Source: Bog-159 sp963818855
GTDB lineage: Bacteria; Acidobacteriota; Terriglobia; Bryobacterales; Bryobacteraceae
Assembly: GCA_963818855.1 (NCBI GenBank)
Contig: CAWFUH010000002.1
Coordinates: 350,976-414,975, forward strand
Reading direction: 5' to 3'
DNA: 64,000 bases
Under the pieces are notes generated by a model. It worked only from the letters and a program-made list of their open reading frames with translations. It was not told the DNA's origin and ran no database searches. The position numbers and the translations under genes are program-made. Positions 26,825 to 35,970 of this stretch are shown here, piece after piece. Numbering within the stretch: the first letter of the stretch is position 1; each line of letters begins with the position of its first letter.

Positions 26825-27925
26825 TTAAGGGTGGGGCGGCGCCGACGGCAATTCGGCGCACTCGGCGTCAGGGAGGTTGAGTGGGAGCCCAAAGGCGTGA
26901 AACAGGCGCGGGCCGGTGGGCGGCACAAACAGCGTCAGCGTGGAAATCATGTCATCTTCGAGCGCCAGCACGTGGATGGAGTGCGCGGCCCAGGGCGCGT
27001 CCGCGCCAGTGCGGGCATAGACGGCGAAAGCGGGCTGCCCGTTGGCAGCCGTCGGTACCAGGCGAAGACCGCCACAGGTCTTCCAAGCCAATGCAAAGAA
27101 GGACCGGATCGCCTCGCGCCCCGCATACCATTGCTGCCACGGCGGCATGGTGTAGGTCGCATCCTCTTTGAGGAGGGCCACGAAGCCGTCCAGATCATGC
27201 CCTTCCCAGGCCTGTAGATAGTGGTCGAAGAGCCTTTGCTGCGCGGGATTTGGCCGCGGCGCCACCGGCGGCCGGCCGTCGGGATAGCGTTTGGCAAGCG
27301 TCTCGCGCGCTCGCTGCAGGGCACTGTTGATCGAGGCGGTCGAGCCCCCGAGCAGCGTTGTGGCTTCAGCGGCAGCCCAGCCGAGCACATCGCACAGCAG
27401 GATTGAGGCGCGCTGGCGCGGCGGCAACTGCTGGATGGCGGCGACAAAAGCTAGCTGCACGGCCTCGTGGGACGTATAACGCGCCTCCGGATTCGGCGCG
27501 TCGTCGGCGAGCCCTTCCAGGTTTGAATTCGGGTAGGGTTCAAGCCATTCCACGTCGGTTGGCGGGGCACCCTTTGGCATCTCCACGGGGACGGTGGCAG
27601 GCGCCTGCTGGTCGGGAAGCAAGCGCCAAACGTGCTTGCGGCTGGCAAGCGCATTAAGGCATGCGTTGGTGGCGATCCGGTAGAGCCATGCGCGCATCGA
27701 TCCCCGCCGGTCGAAGCTGTCGAACTCGAAGTTGTCGAAGTTGCGCCAGGCGCGCAGATAAGTCTCTTGCACGGCGTCCTCGGCTTCCTGCGGGGAGCCA
27801 AGCATGCGGTAACAATGCAATTTGAGTTCGCGGCGGAAGGGTTCAGCGATTAGCTCAAACGCCTGGCTTGAACGCTCCGAGGCTGGCTCTTGATAGGATG
27901 GTTCCGCCCCTGTCATTGCACCCAT
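26825..27925 (-). CDS. ECF sigma factor with C-terminal SnoaL-like domain
   Basis: About 366 residues from the ATG at 27925, chosen because GGAGGT lies 7 nt upstream. Region 2 is LKLHCYRMLGSPQEAEDAVQETYLRAWRNF with WLYRIATNACLNAL. Region 4 is AIQQLPPRQRASILLCDVLGW and STASINSALQRARETL. The remaining ~140 residues form a SnoaL/NTF2-like domain (LFDHYLQAWEGHDLDGFVALLKEDATYTMPPW, YAGREAIRSFF). This fits the SigJ/TIGR02960-like ECF groups, in which the C-terminal domain rather than an anti-sigma factor is thought to control activity. It heads a run of same-strand oxidoreductase and SRPBCC genes that may be its targets. Confidence 0.87.
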   Translation of the reverse strand: MGAMTGAEPSYQEPASERSSQAFELIAEPFRRELKLHCYRMLGSPQEAEDAVQETYLRAWRNFDNFEFDSFDRRGSMRAWLYRIATNACLNALASRKHVWRLLPDQQAPATVPVEMPKGAPPTDVEWLEPYPNSNLEGLADDAPNPEARYTSHEAVQLAFVAAIQQLPPRQRASILLCDVLGWAAAEATTLLGGSTASINSALQRARETLAKRYPDGRPPVAPRPNPAQQRLFDHYLQAWEGHDLDGFVALLKEDATYTMPPWQQWYAGREAIRSFFALAWKTCGGLRLVPTAANGQPAFAVYARTGADAPWAAHSIHVLALEDDMISTLTLFVPPTGPRLFHAFGLPLNLPDAECAELPSAPPHP

Positions 27926-27957
27926 TATGCGACCTCCGGTGACATTCTTCAATGGCC

Positions 27958-28710
27958 TTATCGCGAGGCCACGGCTTCCAGGCCCTTCCCCGAGACGATG
28001 AACAGATCTCCCGTGGCGCGATCCGGGTTTACCACCAACTCGGTGACGGCGGCCGCGACATCGCTTGAGGTCGGCGGCGCCGCCATGCCCCGAACGAAGT
28101 CAGCCGGCGAAATGCCAAGATAGCGGGAATAGCCCGCGACCGCATGCCTCCCCAACTCGGTGTCCGGAATGATGCGCGGCGCAAGTGCCACGAATCGCAG
28201 GCCGAGCCCAAGACGATCCGATTCCTTCTGACTGTAGTTCGCCATAAATATCTGCGTGCGTTTGGCTCCGGCATACCCTCCCGAAATCGGCGAGCCTGCC
28301 AGAGCGGCGCCGCTGGAGATCAGAACAACCGAGGCGCCCGGGAGCAGAGGCCGCGACAGCGCTGCCTTGCAGAAGTGAAATGCGATTTTTACGTCGCTCT
28401 CCCAGTTGACGGCGAACTCCTGCCAGCTCTGCTCGTGTAGCGGCGCGGCAGGCGGAAACGCGCCCCCGCCCACGACCAGGATATCGGGTTGGAGCACGTC
28501 GAAAACTTTGGAAGCCGTACCTTCCTCCGTTGCGTCGAGCGCCAGAACTTCAGTGCCGGAGACCTCTTGGGCCAACTGCCGGAGCGGCGCCTCCTCTCGC
28601 GCCACCGCAAGCACGTGCGCGCCATTACGGATACCGGCCTCCACAATCCGCCTTCCTACTCCTCGGCTTCCACCGATCACGACCATGTTTTTATGTCTCA
28701 ATGAAAGCAC
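27958..28710 (-). CDS. SDR family oxidoreductase
   Basis: About 250 residues. The Rossmann motif is VVIGGSRGVGRRI (TGxxxGxG variant), the Asp of the adenine pocket lies in LALDAT, and VVGGGAF replaces the usual NNAG. The active site Ser is in VLISSGAALAG and the YxxxK motif is YAGAK. Complete catalytic set, so probably an NAD(P)-dependent dehydrogenase. It lies 32 bp upstream of the sigma-factor start on the same strand. Confidence 0.82.
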   Translation of the reverse strand: MLSLRHKNMVVIGGSRGVGRRIVEAGIRNGAHVLAVAREEAPLRQLAQEVSGTEVLALDATEEGTASKVFDVLQPDILVVGGGAFPPAAPLHEQSWQEFAVNWESDVKIAFHFCKAALSRPLLPGASVVLISSGAALAGSPISGGYAGAKRTQIFMANYSQKESDRLGLGLRFVALAPRIIPDTELGRHAVAGYSRYLGISPADFVRGMAAPPTSSDVAAAVTELVVNPDRATGDLFIVSGKGLEAVASR

Positions 28711-28764
28711 TTTGTCCTCCTTTAATAGTGCCCGGATAGCTGCAGCGGGATCTAACCTTCTCCG

Positions 28765-29340
28765 TTAGCCGATCCCGTAGATCAGGCTGACGCGCCCATC
28801 TGGAAGATGCTGAACCTTTCGTAGTTCGAGCCCACGACGACGTTCCGTGGTCGCAAAGAGAGCCTTCCCTTTGCCGGCGATCAGCGGATAAACAATGAGC
28901 CGGAGTTCATCCACCAGGCCGGCATCGATAAGGCTCGCCGTAGTTCGAGCACCCCCAACGAGATAAATGTCTTTGCCGGGCTGCTGCTTGAGGGCGGCGA
29001 TTTCTTCGAGTCGCCGGACGAAGCTCGTATTCGGCCAGAGAGCCGAAGTCAGGGTGCTCGATAGCACGTAATGCGGGGTGCGCGCGGCGAACCTGGCCCA
29101 TTCGATCTCAGCCGGCGCCGGTGCGCCGCCGCTGCCCCAGACGGGCTTGTCCGGTTCATTCTGTATCGCAGTCCAATACCGCTCGTAGCCGGGGTACATA
29201 CCTCCTCCAAGCACGCATGCGTCGATTTGCGGCGTCAGGCCGTAGTCGTCCGACCACGCCGTTACCCAATCCGCATTACCGTCAGACCCCTCCAACTTGC
29301 CATCAACAGAAATCTTCATTCCAGAAATCAACTTCCGCAT
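28765..29340 (-). CDS. Dihydrofolate reductase-like (RibD C-terminal) protein
   Basis: 191 residues of the RibD_C/DHFR-like fold: MRKLISGMKISVDGKLEG at the N-terminus, a conserved LGGGMYPGYERYW segment, DIYLVGGARTTASLIDAGLVDELRLIVYPLIAGKGKALF in the core, and LPDGRVSLIYG at the end. Such proteins are widespread next to ECF sigma factors and SRPBCC genes. The substrate is unknown; it is not a true folA. Confidence 0.85.
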   Translation of the reverse strand: MRKLISGMKISVDGKLEGSDGNADWVTAWSDDYGLTPQIDACVLGGGMYPGYERYWTAIQNEPDKPVWGSGGAPAPAEIEWARFAARTPHYVLSSTLTSALWPNTSFVRRLEEIAALKQQPGKDIYLVGGARTTASLIDAGLVDELRLIVYPLIAGKGKALFATTERRRGLELRKVQHLPDGRVSLIYGIG

Positions 29341-29352
29341 TCCAACCTCCTC

Positions 29353-29744
29353 TTATTCTTTCCGGGCGGGTTGTCCATTACCCGTCGTGATCAAACTCCG
29401 CAAGCTGTCGTTGATATAAAAAACCCATGCGCCTGAACAGTCACCGTAGCATTCGAAGGTAGGAACCAAGCCGAGGTGCGCAAAGCGGAGTTCGGTTTGG
29501 TCGCCTTTCCTGATGATCTCGAAGACAACACATGCCATACGACTTTCTTGCCCGGCGTCAATTCCCCGATCTTCTGAGTGCTGCGGTGAATCTCCTTGTA
29601 GTGGAACTTAAACTCAGCGCCGGGTTTGTCGGTGTCACCCTCGATTTCTTCTGACCACCACCCGCGAACGTTGTTGATGGCGTCGAAAGCCTCTCGCGGA
29701 GTTTGGTCTACCGAAAAGGCCGTGATGAAATCCTGCTTCTTCAT
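29353..29744 (-). pseudogene. Broken SRPBCC/AHSA1-like gene (duplicate of the next)
   Basis: From ATG 29744 the minus strand reads MKKQDFITAFSVDQTPREAF and DAINNVRGWWSEEIEGDTDKP up to VVWHV. Then about 20 codons present in the upstream neighbour are missing and the frame changes; the rest (FEIIRKGDQTELRFAHLG, LVPTFECYGDCSGAW) follows in another frame to 29353. The whole matches 29798-30277 closely along its length. It is a tandem duplicate disabled by an internal deletion near 29530. Confidence 0.8.
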
Positions 29745-29797
29745 GATTCGCAGCTCCACCTTCTCTGTTCTGGTTGCGCCATGCGCGCCGCTGAAAC

Positions 29798-30277
29798 TCA
29801 TCGCTCCTCGGCTGTAGACTGGCCGGCTTTCTCTTCCCTCGGGTTGGGGCGCCCCTTCCCCGTGGTAATCAGGCTTCGCAGACTGCCGTTGATATAAGAG
29901 CCCCATGCGTTGGAACAGACGCCGTAACATTCATAGTCCGGAACTAAGCCGATGTGAGTGAAGTGGACCGCCGTTTTGTCGTCTTTCTTCGACACGTCGA
30001 AAGTGATCTTAGTGCCCTTCCACTCGCTTTCGTCTTCAGTGAAGTTAAAGTGGTTGTCCAAGACGAGCCAGACCACTTTTTCGTCGGGAATGACTTCGAC
30101 TAACTTGAGCTTGCAGTAATGGGCGTCCTTGTAGCGATAGGTGAACTCGTCACCGAGCGTGCCCGTACTGCCTTCAATTTCTTCCGACCACCATCCACGA
30201 ACGTTATTGATGGCGCTGAAGGCTTCTTCCGGAGGTTGGTCTACCGAAAAGGTCGTGGTAAAACTGGGATTCTTCAT
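29798..30277 (-). CDS. SRPBCC/AHSA1-like domain protein
   Basis: 159 residues from ATG 30277, just after an AAGGACAG-like element. The helix-grip pattern FSVDQPPEEAFSAINNVRGWWSEEIEG, then YCKLKLVEVIPDEKVVWLVLD, TKITFDVS, TAVHFTHIGLVPDYECYGVCSNAW and a C-terminal helix SLRSLITTGKG, matches START/Aha1-like ligand-binding proteins. A disrupted copy lies directly downstream. Likely part of the sigma-factor module. Confidence 0.82.
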   Translation of the reverse strand: MKNPSFTTTFSVDQPPEEAFSAINNVRGWWSEEIEGSTGTLGDEFTYRYKDAHYCKLKLVEVIPDEKVVWLVLDNHFNFTEDESEWKGTKITFDVSKKDDKTAVHFTHIGLVPDYECYGVCSNAWGSYINGSLRSLITTGKGRPNPREEKAGQSTAEER

Positions 30278-30308
30278 GGCTCGCTGTCCTTTTCTGCCGC
30301 TACTTACC

Positions 30309-31031
30309 CTAGAACTGCAGGGGCTCCGGCAGAAAACCTGCGTACTGGCGCTCGAACGCCTTGGCAACGCCCGTGCGCCAGCCCTCCGCGATGGACTGAG
30401 ACGCTGGATCGGGGAAAATATCCTCTTCACCATTCTCCAATCCATCGAAGATGCCCATCGCGACTGATTCAGGCGAGGCCTTCGGTATCTCGAAGCCTCG
30501 GGTCATGTCGGTGTCAACGGGGCCCAGAAAGACGCCGTGGACCGTCACACCCTGGCCCGCCAGCAGCGCTCTCAGCGATTGCGTCATGTTGAACGCGGCC
30601 GCCTTTGAAATGGAATAGGCGGGTACAGCCGGAAAGGGAGCGAGCGCCACCAGGGAGAGGTTGTTGACGATGGCCCCTTTTGAGCGCTTTAGCAGCGGAA
30701 GAGTCGCGCGGGTCACATGGAACGTGCCGAAGAGGTTGACGGCCAGGTGCTGCTCCATGCCGTCAAAACCGCTCAGATCGTCGTAGAGCGCGATGCCGGC
30801 ATTGTTGATGAGGACGTCGAGGGTGTCCACCTCGCCGATCGCTCGCTCGATCTGCGAAACGCTGGTCATGTCAAATGTCAGAGGCGTCCCGCGGTCATCG
30901 GCATTTTGCAGTGCGCTGCGCGTCGCCGCATAGACCCTCTTCGCTCCGCGCCGAAGCGCCTCATTGACGAGCGCCCGGCCGATGCCCCGGTTGGCGCCGG
31001 TAATCAAGACGGTCTTCCTCGCGATGTTCAT
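30309..31031 (-). CDS. SDR family oxidoreductase
   Basis: 240 residues, a classical short-chain dehydrogenase: VLITGANRGIGRALV (TGxxxGIG), NNAGIALYDD (NNAG), the catalytic Ser in VNNLSLVALAPF and YSISK (YxxxK). First gene of the minus-strand run that ends with the sigma factor. Cofactor probably NADP(H), judging by the basic residues AATRS after strand 2. Substrate unknown. Confidence 0.87.
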   Translation of the reverse strand: MNIARKTVLITGANRGIGRALVNEALRRGAKRVYAATRSALQNADDRGTPLTFDMTSVSQIERAIGEVDTLDVLINNAGIALYDDLSGFDGMEQHLAVNLFGTFHVTRATLPLLKRSKGAIVNNLSLVALAPFPAVPAYSISKAAAFNMTQSLRALLAGQGVTVHGVFLGPVDTDMTRGFEIPKASPESVAMGIFDGLENGEEDIFPDPASQSIAEGWRTGVAKAFERQYAGFLPEPLQF

Positions 31032-31461
31032 GCTGATCTCCTTTGGGGGCTGCCATTGCTGCCCGATCTTGCCTCTCTACTATGTAAAACCGGCGTGGTG
31101 GCCGAAACTCATCGGTGCCCGGCGGTTTTTTTTGGTAATCCGTCGGACTGCGGGCGGCAAGCAGGACAAGCGGCGGACTCTAATGATGCTGCCAGTACCA
31201 TCACTAACTACAGAAGACTTGACTCAAGTTGCCACTTCGGAGATCATAGCGGTGACCAGCGTCGCGCCGACGCTGCTCCGCATCACCGGAACCGGTGCCC
31301 CACCTCAACAGAATCCGCAGACGTCATGCGAGTCCGGCAGGGCAAGTCGTAGAATCGGGCGGTTTGGCGGCATTCACGCGATCCGCCGATCGCGTTTAGC
31401 CGGGTGCGCGCTAGCCGGCTAATTCGATGCTCATAGAACTGCGCAAAGGTGCTTACTAAAG
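31032..31461. other. Intergenic stretch without a supportable gene
   Basis: Between the divergent SDR and FG-GAP genes. Open frames exist but their products are Arg/Pro-rich and look like nothing known. Presumably holds both promoters. Confidence 0.5.
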
Positions 31462-33759
31462 ATGCATTTCAAAACGAACGCTTTCGCGCTTAGGGCCACG
31501 CGCGTGACTGGCCCGCGGATCCGCCGACCTGGCGTGGCGGGGAGCCGGGCGTTAATGCCGGCCTGGCGCGGAGTGAATTTGCCAGTTGCCGCCCGCACTG
31601 TTTTCGCGGCAGGTTTTCTTCTCTGCCTTGCCGCGCTCAACGCATTTTCCTCGACTGTCGCGCTTATGAGTTCGGCAAACCCGTCGACTTACGGAAAAAG
31701 CGTAACGCTGACGGCCACCGTATCGCCTTCAACCGCCACCGGCACCGTGACCTTCTATAACGGTGTGACGGTGCTCGAAACAGAACCGATATCTCATGGC
31801 AAAGCGGCGCTGAAAACCGTCATGCTGCCCTCCGGAACGCTCTCTATCCTCGCGCGCTACAACGGCGATGTGAGCGACCTTCCCAGTATTTCCACACCTT
31901 TTCCACAGACGGTAAATGCAGTTGCCGGAAACGGGTTCAATCCCGCGGTGAACTATGCGGCGGGCACCATGCCTCTATATATGGCGGCGGGAGATTTCAA
32001 TGGCGACGGCAACGTCGACCTGGCCGTCGCGACCGACGTGGCCAATAGCAGCGTCAGCATATTGATTGGGAACGGCGACGGCACTTTCAAGCCCGCCGTG
32101 AGCTACGCCACCGACGAAGATGTTTATTGGGTGGCAGTAGGGGATTTCAATGGCGATGGAATTCCGGATTTGGTAATCGCCGGATCCAGTTTGACGGCCG
32201 AAAATTGGGGCTTAGCGGTGCTCATCGGCAACGGCGACGGCACGTTCCAGACGCCGACGACTTATTTCGTCGAGTCCGGCTACATGCCTCTAACGGTTGC
32301 GGTCGCGGACTTCAACGGCGACGGTATCGCCGATATTGTCGCGCTTAACCAGTTGACCAGCGAAGTCGGAAACGTCCTTGCTACCGTGTACCTCGGGAAT
32401 GGCGATGGAACGTTCCAAAGCCCGAAGACCAGGACCACCAGCGCTCCCGCCGGATCCGCTTACTCTCTAGAGGTGGGAGACTTCAACGGCGACGGGATAG
32501 CGGATTTCGCCATGCTCGAATACAGCACGCTGGAAATCTTCATTGGCAACGGCGACGGAACCTTCCAGACCGGGCTTTCATCGAATGTGACCTCCGCCGC
32601 GTATCCCTTCGTCGTGGCGGATCTCAATGGGGATGGCTATACCGATCTGGCGTTCAGCACCGGCACCGGAGTAAGCGTGCTTCTGGGGAACGGCAACGGA
32701 ACATTTCAGGCGGCGGCCAGCTACGGCAGTTTCCTGCTACCGAGGATGCTGGTGACCGCGGATTTCGACGGCGACGGTACGCCCGATATCGCGCTGGACT
32801 CCTGGAATACCGCCACAGCCCCGGATTCACTGGCGAACGTGCTGCTCGGCAATGGCGCCGGAACGCTCCAAAACCCCTCCAGTTACTCGGCCGGAGCGAA
32901 TTCTTATGGTGTTGTGGCGGCAGACTTTAACGGAGACGGGAGAGCCGACCTCGCCCTTGCCAACTTCGGCGGCAACAACGTGAGCATTCTGCTCGCCACA
33001 GCTCCGGTAATGCAGGAACAGACCATCAACTTCGGGCCGCTGGGCAATGAAGTGTTCGGCACCCCGCCGTTTTCGGTCAGCGCGACCGCGACGTCGGGCC
33101 TTACCGTGAGCTTCGCTCCGAATCCACCGGGGGTCTGCTCAGTATCGGGTACCACTGTGACGCTCGACTCCGTGGGCACCTGCACGATCCAGGCGACTCA
33201 GGCGGGCAACGCCAACTGGGCCCCAGCCCCAGCCGTCAACCAGAGCTTTTCGGTGACGCAAGCGAGCCAGACCATCTCTTTCGGGCCGATCTCGTACCAG
33301 GTGCTCGGCAGCCCGCCATTTACGGTCAGCGCCAGCGCCAGTTCCGGCCTGACGGTCCATTTCACTTCGCGGACGCACCCGGTGTGCACCGTTTCCGGAA
33401 CCACAGTGACGCTGGTGGCCGTGGGCACCTGCACTATCGTGGCGACGCAGGCCGGCAACGCCGACTATGCCGCAGCCACGCCCGTGAGCCAGAGTTTCCC
33501 GGTGAAGGAGAGCCAGACCATCACCTTCGGGGCACTCCCGGCCCGTTTGCTCGGCTCGCCGCCATTCACGGTCGGCGCCGCCGCCAGCTCCGGCCTGACA
33601 GTGAGCTTCAATTCGCGGACGCCCACGGTGTGCAGCGTTTCGGGCACCACCGTGACGCTGCACGCCGTGGGAATCTGTACCATCCAGGCGACGCAGCGCG
33701 GCAACGCAGCCTGGGCCCCGGCCCCGGCCGTCAACCAGAGCTTTCATGTGAGGAATTAA
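31462..33759 (+). CDS. Secreted FG-GAP/VCBS propeller with Ig-like repeats
   Basis: About 765 residues. A long basic N-terminus and hydrophobic stretch (TVFAAGFLLCLAALNAFSS) act as signal. An Ig-like domain (about 70-150: MSSANPSTYGKSVTLTATVSPS) comes next, then about seven FG-GAP units of the form DFNGDGxxDLxxA...VLIGNGDGTFQ (about 165-510), whose Asp-rich loops bind Ca2+. The C-terminus holds three repeats of about 85 residues, each with FGPL..G.PPFxVxAxASSGLTVxF, VCSVSGTTVTL and TCTIQATQAGNA. A probable adhesin or extracellular matrix protein. A GC hairpin follows the stop codon. Confidence 0.82.
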   Translation: MHFKTNAFALRATRVTGPRIRRPGVAGSRALMPAWRGVNLPVAARTVFAAGFLLCLAALNAFSSTVALMSSANPSTYGKSVTLTATVSPSTATGTVTFYNGVTVLETEPISHGKAALKTVMLPSGTLSILARYNGDVSDLPSISTPFPQTVNAVAGNGFNPAVNYAAGTMPLYMAAGDFNGDGNVDLAVATDVANSSVSILIGNGDGTFKPAVSYATDEDVYWVAVGDFNGDGIPDLVIAGSSLTAENWGLAVLIGNGDGTFQTPTTYFVESGYMPLTVAVADFNGDGIADIVALNQLTSEVGNVLATVYLGNGDGTFQSPKTRTTSAPAGSAYSLEVGDFNGDGIADFAMLEYSTLEIFIGNGDGTFQTGLSSNVTSAAYPFVVADLNGDGYTDLAFSTGTGVSVLLGNGNGTFQAAASYGSFLLPRMLVTADFDGDGTPDIALDSWNTATAPDSLANVLLGNGAGTLQNPSSYSAGANSYGVVAADFNGDGRADLALANFGGNNVSILLATAPVMQEQTINFGPLGNEVFGTPPFSVSATATSGLTVSFAPNPPGVCSVSGTTVTLDSVGTCTIQATQAGNANWAPAPAVNQSFSVTQASQTISFGPISYQVLGSPPFTVSASASSGLTVHFTSRTHPVCTVSGTTVTLVAVGTCTIVATQAGNADYAAATPVSQSFPVKESQTITFGALPARLLGSPPFTVGAAASSGLTVSFNSRTPTVCSVSGTTVTLHAVGICTIQATQRGNAAWAPAPAVNQSFHVRN

Positions 33760-33777
33760 GAGCCCGGCTTCGGGCTC
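33760..33777. terminator. GC-rich hairpin after the FG-GAP gene
   Basis: Stem GAGCCCG/CGGGCTC with loop GCTT begins at the base after the TAA. There is no T-tract, so it may be a weak terminator or an mRNA 3'-end stabiliser. Confidence 0.45.
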
Positions 33778-33905
33778 GGGAAAATGGCTGCGATCGGACT
33801 ATTTTGGCGTAGTGCTCCTCGCCCGCGCCACCCGCGCCATTCTTGCGCCCGGTGTGCTTACAGCCGGACATTGTTGCCCAGGTTCGCTATTCGATAACAT
33901 GGATC

Positions 33906-34358
33906 ATGATGCTCAAATGGCCCGACGTTTTGCACCTCGCCAAAGAAGGTAATCCTTCTCCGGATCGGAAGGTCGTCAAGACGGATGCGGAGTGGCGGCA
34001 GCAGCTCAGCCCGGAGCAGTATCGTGTAACCCGCCAGGCCGGTACAGAGCACCCATTCAGCTCGCAGATGTGCAGTCTCTTTGAGCCGGGTATCTATTCC
34101 TGCGTGTGCTGCCAAACCGTTCTCTTCGACGCCTCGGAAAAATTTGAGTCCGGTACTGGCTGGCCCTCATTCACACAGCCGCTGGCATTGAATGCGATTG
34201 CTTATCGTTTCGACGGACCCGCCTTTCTGAAACGGGTTGAAACCCTCTGCAACACGTGCGATGCGCATCTTGGCCACGTATTTCCCGACGGGCCGCCGCC
34301 CAGCGGCCTGCGCTACTGCATGAATGCCGTTGCTCTAAAGAAAGTTACCACGCCATAA
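33906..34358 (+). CDS. msrB: Peptide-methionine (R)-S-oxide reductase
   Basis: 150 residues from ATG 33906. Zinc is bound by two CxxC pairs: Cys66/Cys69 (SCVCC) and Cys115/Cys118 (CNTC). The active site Cys138 sits in GLRYCMN, and the substrate pocket motif is GTGWPSF. Cys56 is the likely resolving residue. All residues needed for thioredoxin-recycled repair of methionine-R-sulfoxide are present. No signal peptide is seen, so cytoplasmic. Confidence 0.93.
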   Translation: MMLKWPDVLHLAKEGNPSPDRKVVKTDAEWRQQLSPEQYRVTRQAGTEHPFSSQMCSLFEPGIYSCVCCQTVLFDASEKFESGTGWPSFTQPLALNAIAYRFDGPAFLKRVETLCNTCDAHLGHVFPDGPPPSGLRYCMNAVALKKVTTP

Positions 34359-34412
34359 GCTCAAGCCAGGCGCCCGGTGAGGTCCGCCCGAAAGTGCTGC
34401 TGCTCGCGGTAT

Positions 34413-35857
34413 TCATGGCGTGTTCCCTGAGTAGCGCAGCAATGCCTTGAAGCCGAAATCCATGTGCTGCTGGATATGGCAGTGAAACAACGTCGGTCCC
34501 GGCTGGTCGGCGGTAAAGTCCACGCTGGCGCGCCCATAGGTGGGCACCACCACCGTGTCCTTGATCACGCCCGAGGTGGCTTTGCCATAAATCTCGGCGA
34601 TCTCGAGTTGGTGGCGATGCAGGTGCAACGGATGCGCATCGTCGGTGCGGTTATGAAACGTCAGCCGGTAGCGCGTGCCCTGTTTGAGCAGAAACTCCTG
34701 GTCGTGGGGATAGGGTTTGCCGTTTACCGTGAAGCTGTTGAATTTGCCGGCGCCGCGCGGCACCTTTTCAAACACCATGTCCAATCGCTCGGTAGGCGCC
34801 GGTTGCGACGGCGGCTTGCCGAAGAGGGTATAGTCCCAAATGGATTTGGGCGGCGCCACCCACTGCGGGGTGCGGTGTTGATTGGCGTATTCGATGGCAA
34901 TGCCCAAGCCCCCTTCGCGTACCGGGTCCTCGGGCGCGCCCAGGATCCAAACCCCGGGCTGGTTCATCTCCACCCAGGCATCGATGCGCTCGCCCGGACC
35001 CAGCATCAACACGTCCACGGCCGCCGGCGTGGGCACGGGATTTCCGTCCAGCGCGATCACGTTGAATTTGTGGCCGGGCAGCGCCAGGTGGCGGTTCTCG
35101 ATGGCGCTGGCGTTCAGAAAATGAAACAGCACGCGCTCGCCGGGATTCACGCGGATCGGATCGCCGGCGCCGAGCGCCTTGTCGTTGATGGAATAAATAT
35201 CGGCCGCTACCTCCAGCCCGACCGGCCGCGTATCCAGCACCGCCGGCTTTTCCGGTTGCGCCAGCGCGGGATCGAGATCGTCGGTATCCATCATCTGGTT
35301 GGTGAAATAGGGCTCCCAATCGCGCAGCGCCAGGTAGTGTTCCTGATCGAAGTTGCCGGGATTGTTCGCTCCCTCGACGATCAGAAAGCCGAACATCCCG
35401 GTATAACTGCCGCGATGCAGGTCGTCCATCGACATGGTGTGGGTGTGGTACCAGCGGGTGCCGGCAGGCGTGGGCGTGAACTGATAGCGGCGGCTTCCGT
35501 GCGGAGGCACTGCCGGGGTGCCTTCTTCCTCCGATCCGTCCACATCGGAGGGAATGAGCAATCCGTGAAAATGCACAAACTCCGGCACGTCGGTGTTGTT
35601 GACCACGTTCACCGTGACCGGCACGCCCTCCTTCATCCGCAGCCGCGGCCCCGGCGAAGTGCCGTTGTACCCGATGGTGCTGATGATGCGATTGGGCGCC
35701 AATTCGACCGTGACCGGCGCGATTTCGAGCGTGAAATCGGTCTTGGCCACGTCTGGCGAGCCGGCCGGCGCCAGGAAGGATTGCGTCTTGCTGGCCCAGC
35801 CAGCCGGCCACTTGCGGCCGCCAAGCCGGCAATCTTGAGAAAGTCGCGTCGTTGCAT
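34413..35857 (-). CDS. Multicopper oxidase; Tat signal and body in different frames
   Basis: The body (about 445 residues, 34413-35750) has all copper-binding motifs: HFHG, WYHTHT, HPLHLHRH and HCHIQQHM, in three cupredoxin domains. The natural N-terminus MQRRDFLKIAGLAA, a twin-arginine signal starting at ATG 35857, is in another frame. A single indel near 35815-35830 separates it from KWPAGWASKTQSF...DVAKTDFTLEIAP of the body. Either the gene carries a recent frameshift or the sequence has an error. As written, the oxidase would lack its export signal. The family oxidises phenols, metals or bilirubin-like compounds. Confidence 0.8.
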
Positions 35858-35970
35858 GAGAGATGAGAAAACGATCTTGCGCTCATGGTACCGCCCGATC
35901 GATCGCCGCCGCCGGTTTGAAAAGCCGGGCGGTCTCCTCCCCAGGCATTTCGTTGGCATCCCATGTGCTG

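Noticed and set aside
33010..33750. Three ~240-bp DNA repeats that could suggest a repeat array
   Set aside because: They are in-frame protein repeats inside the FG-GAP gene with diverged codons and no spacers; not CRISPR.
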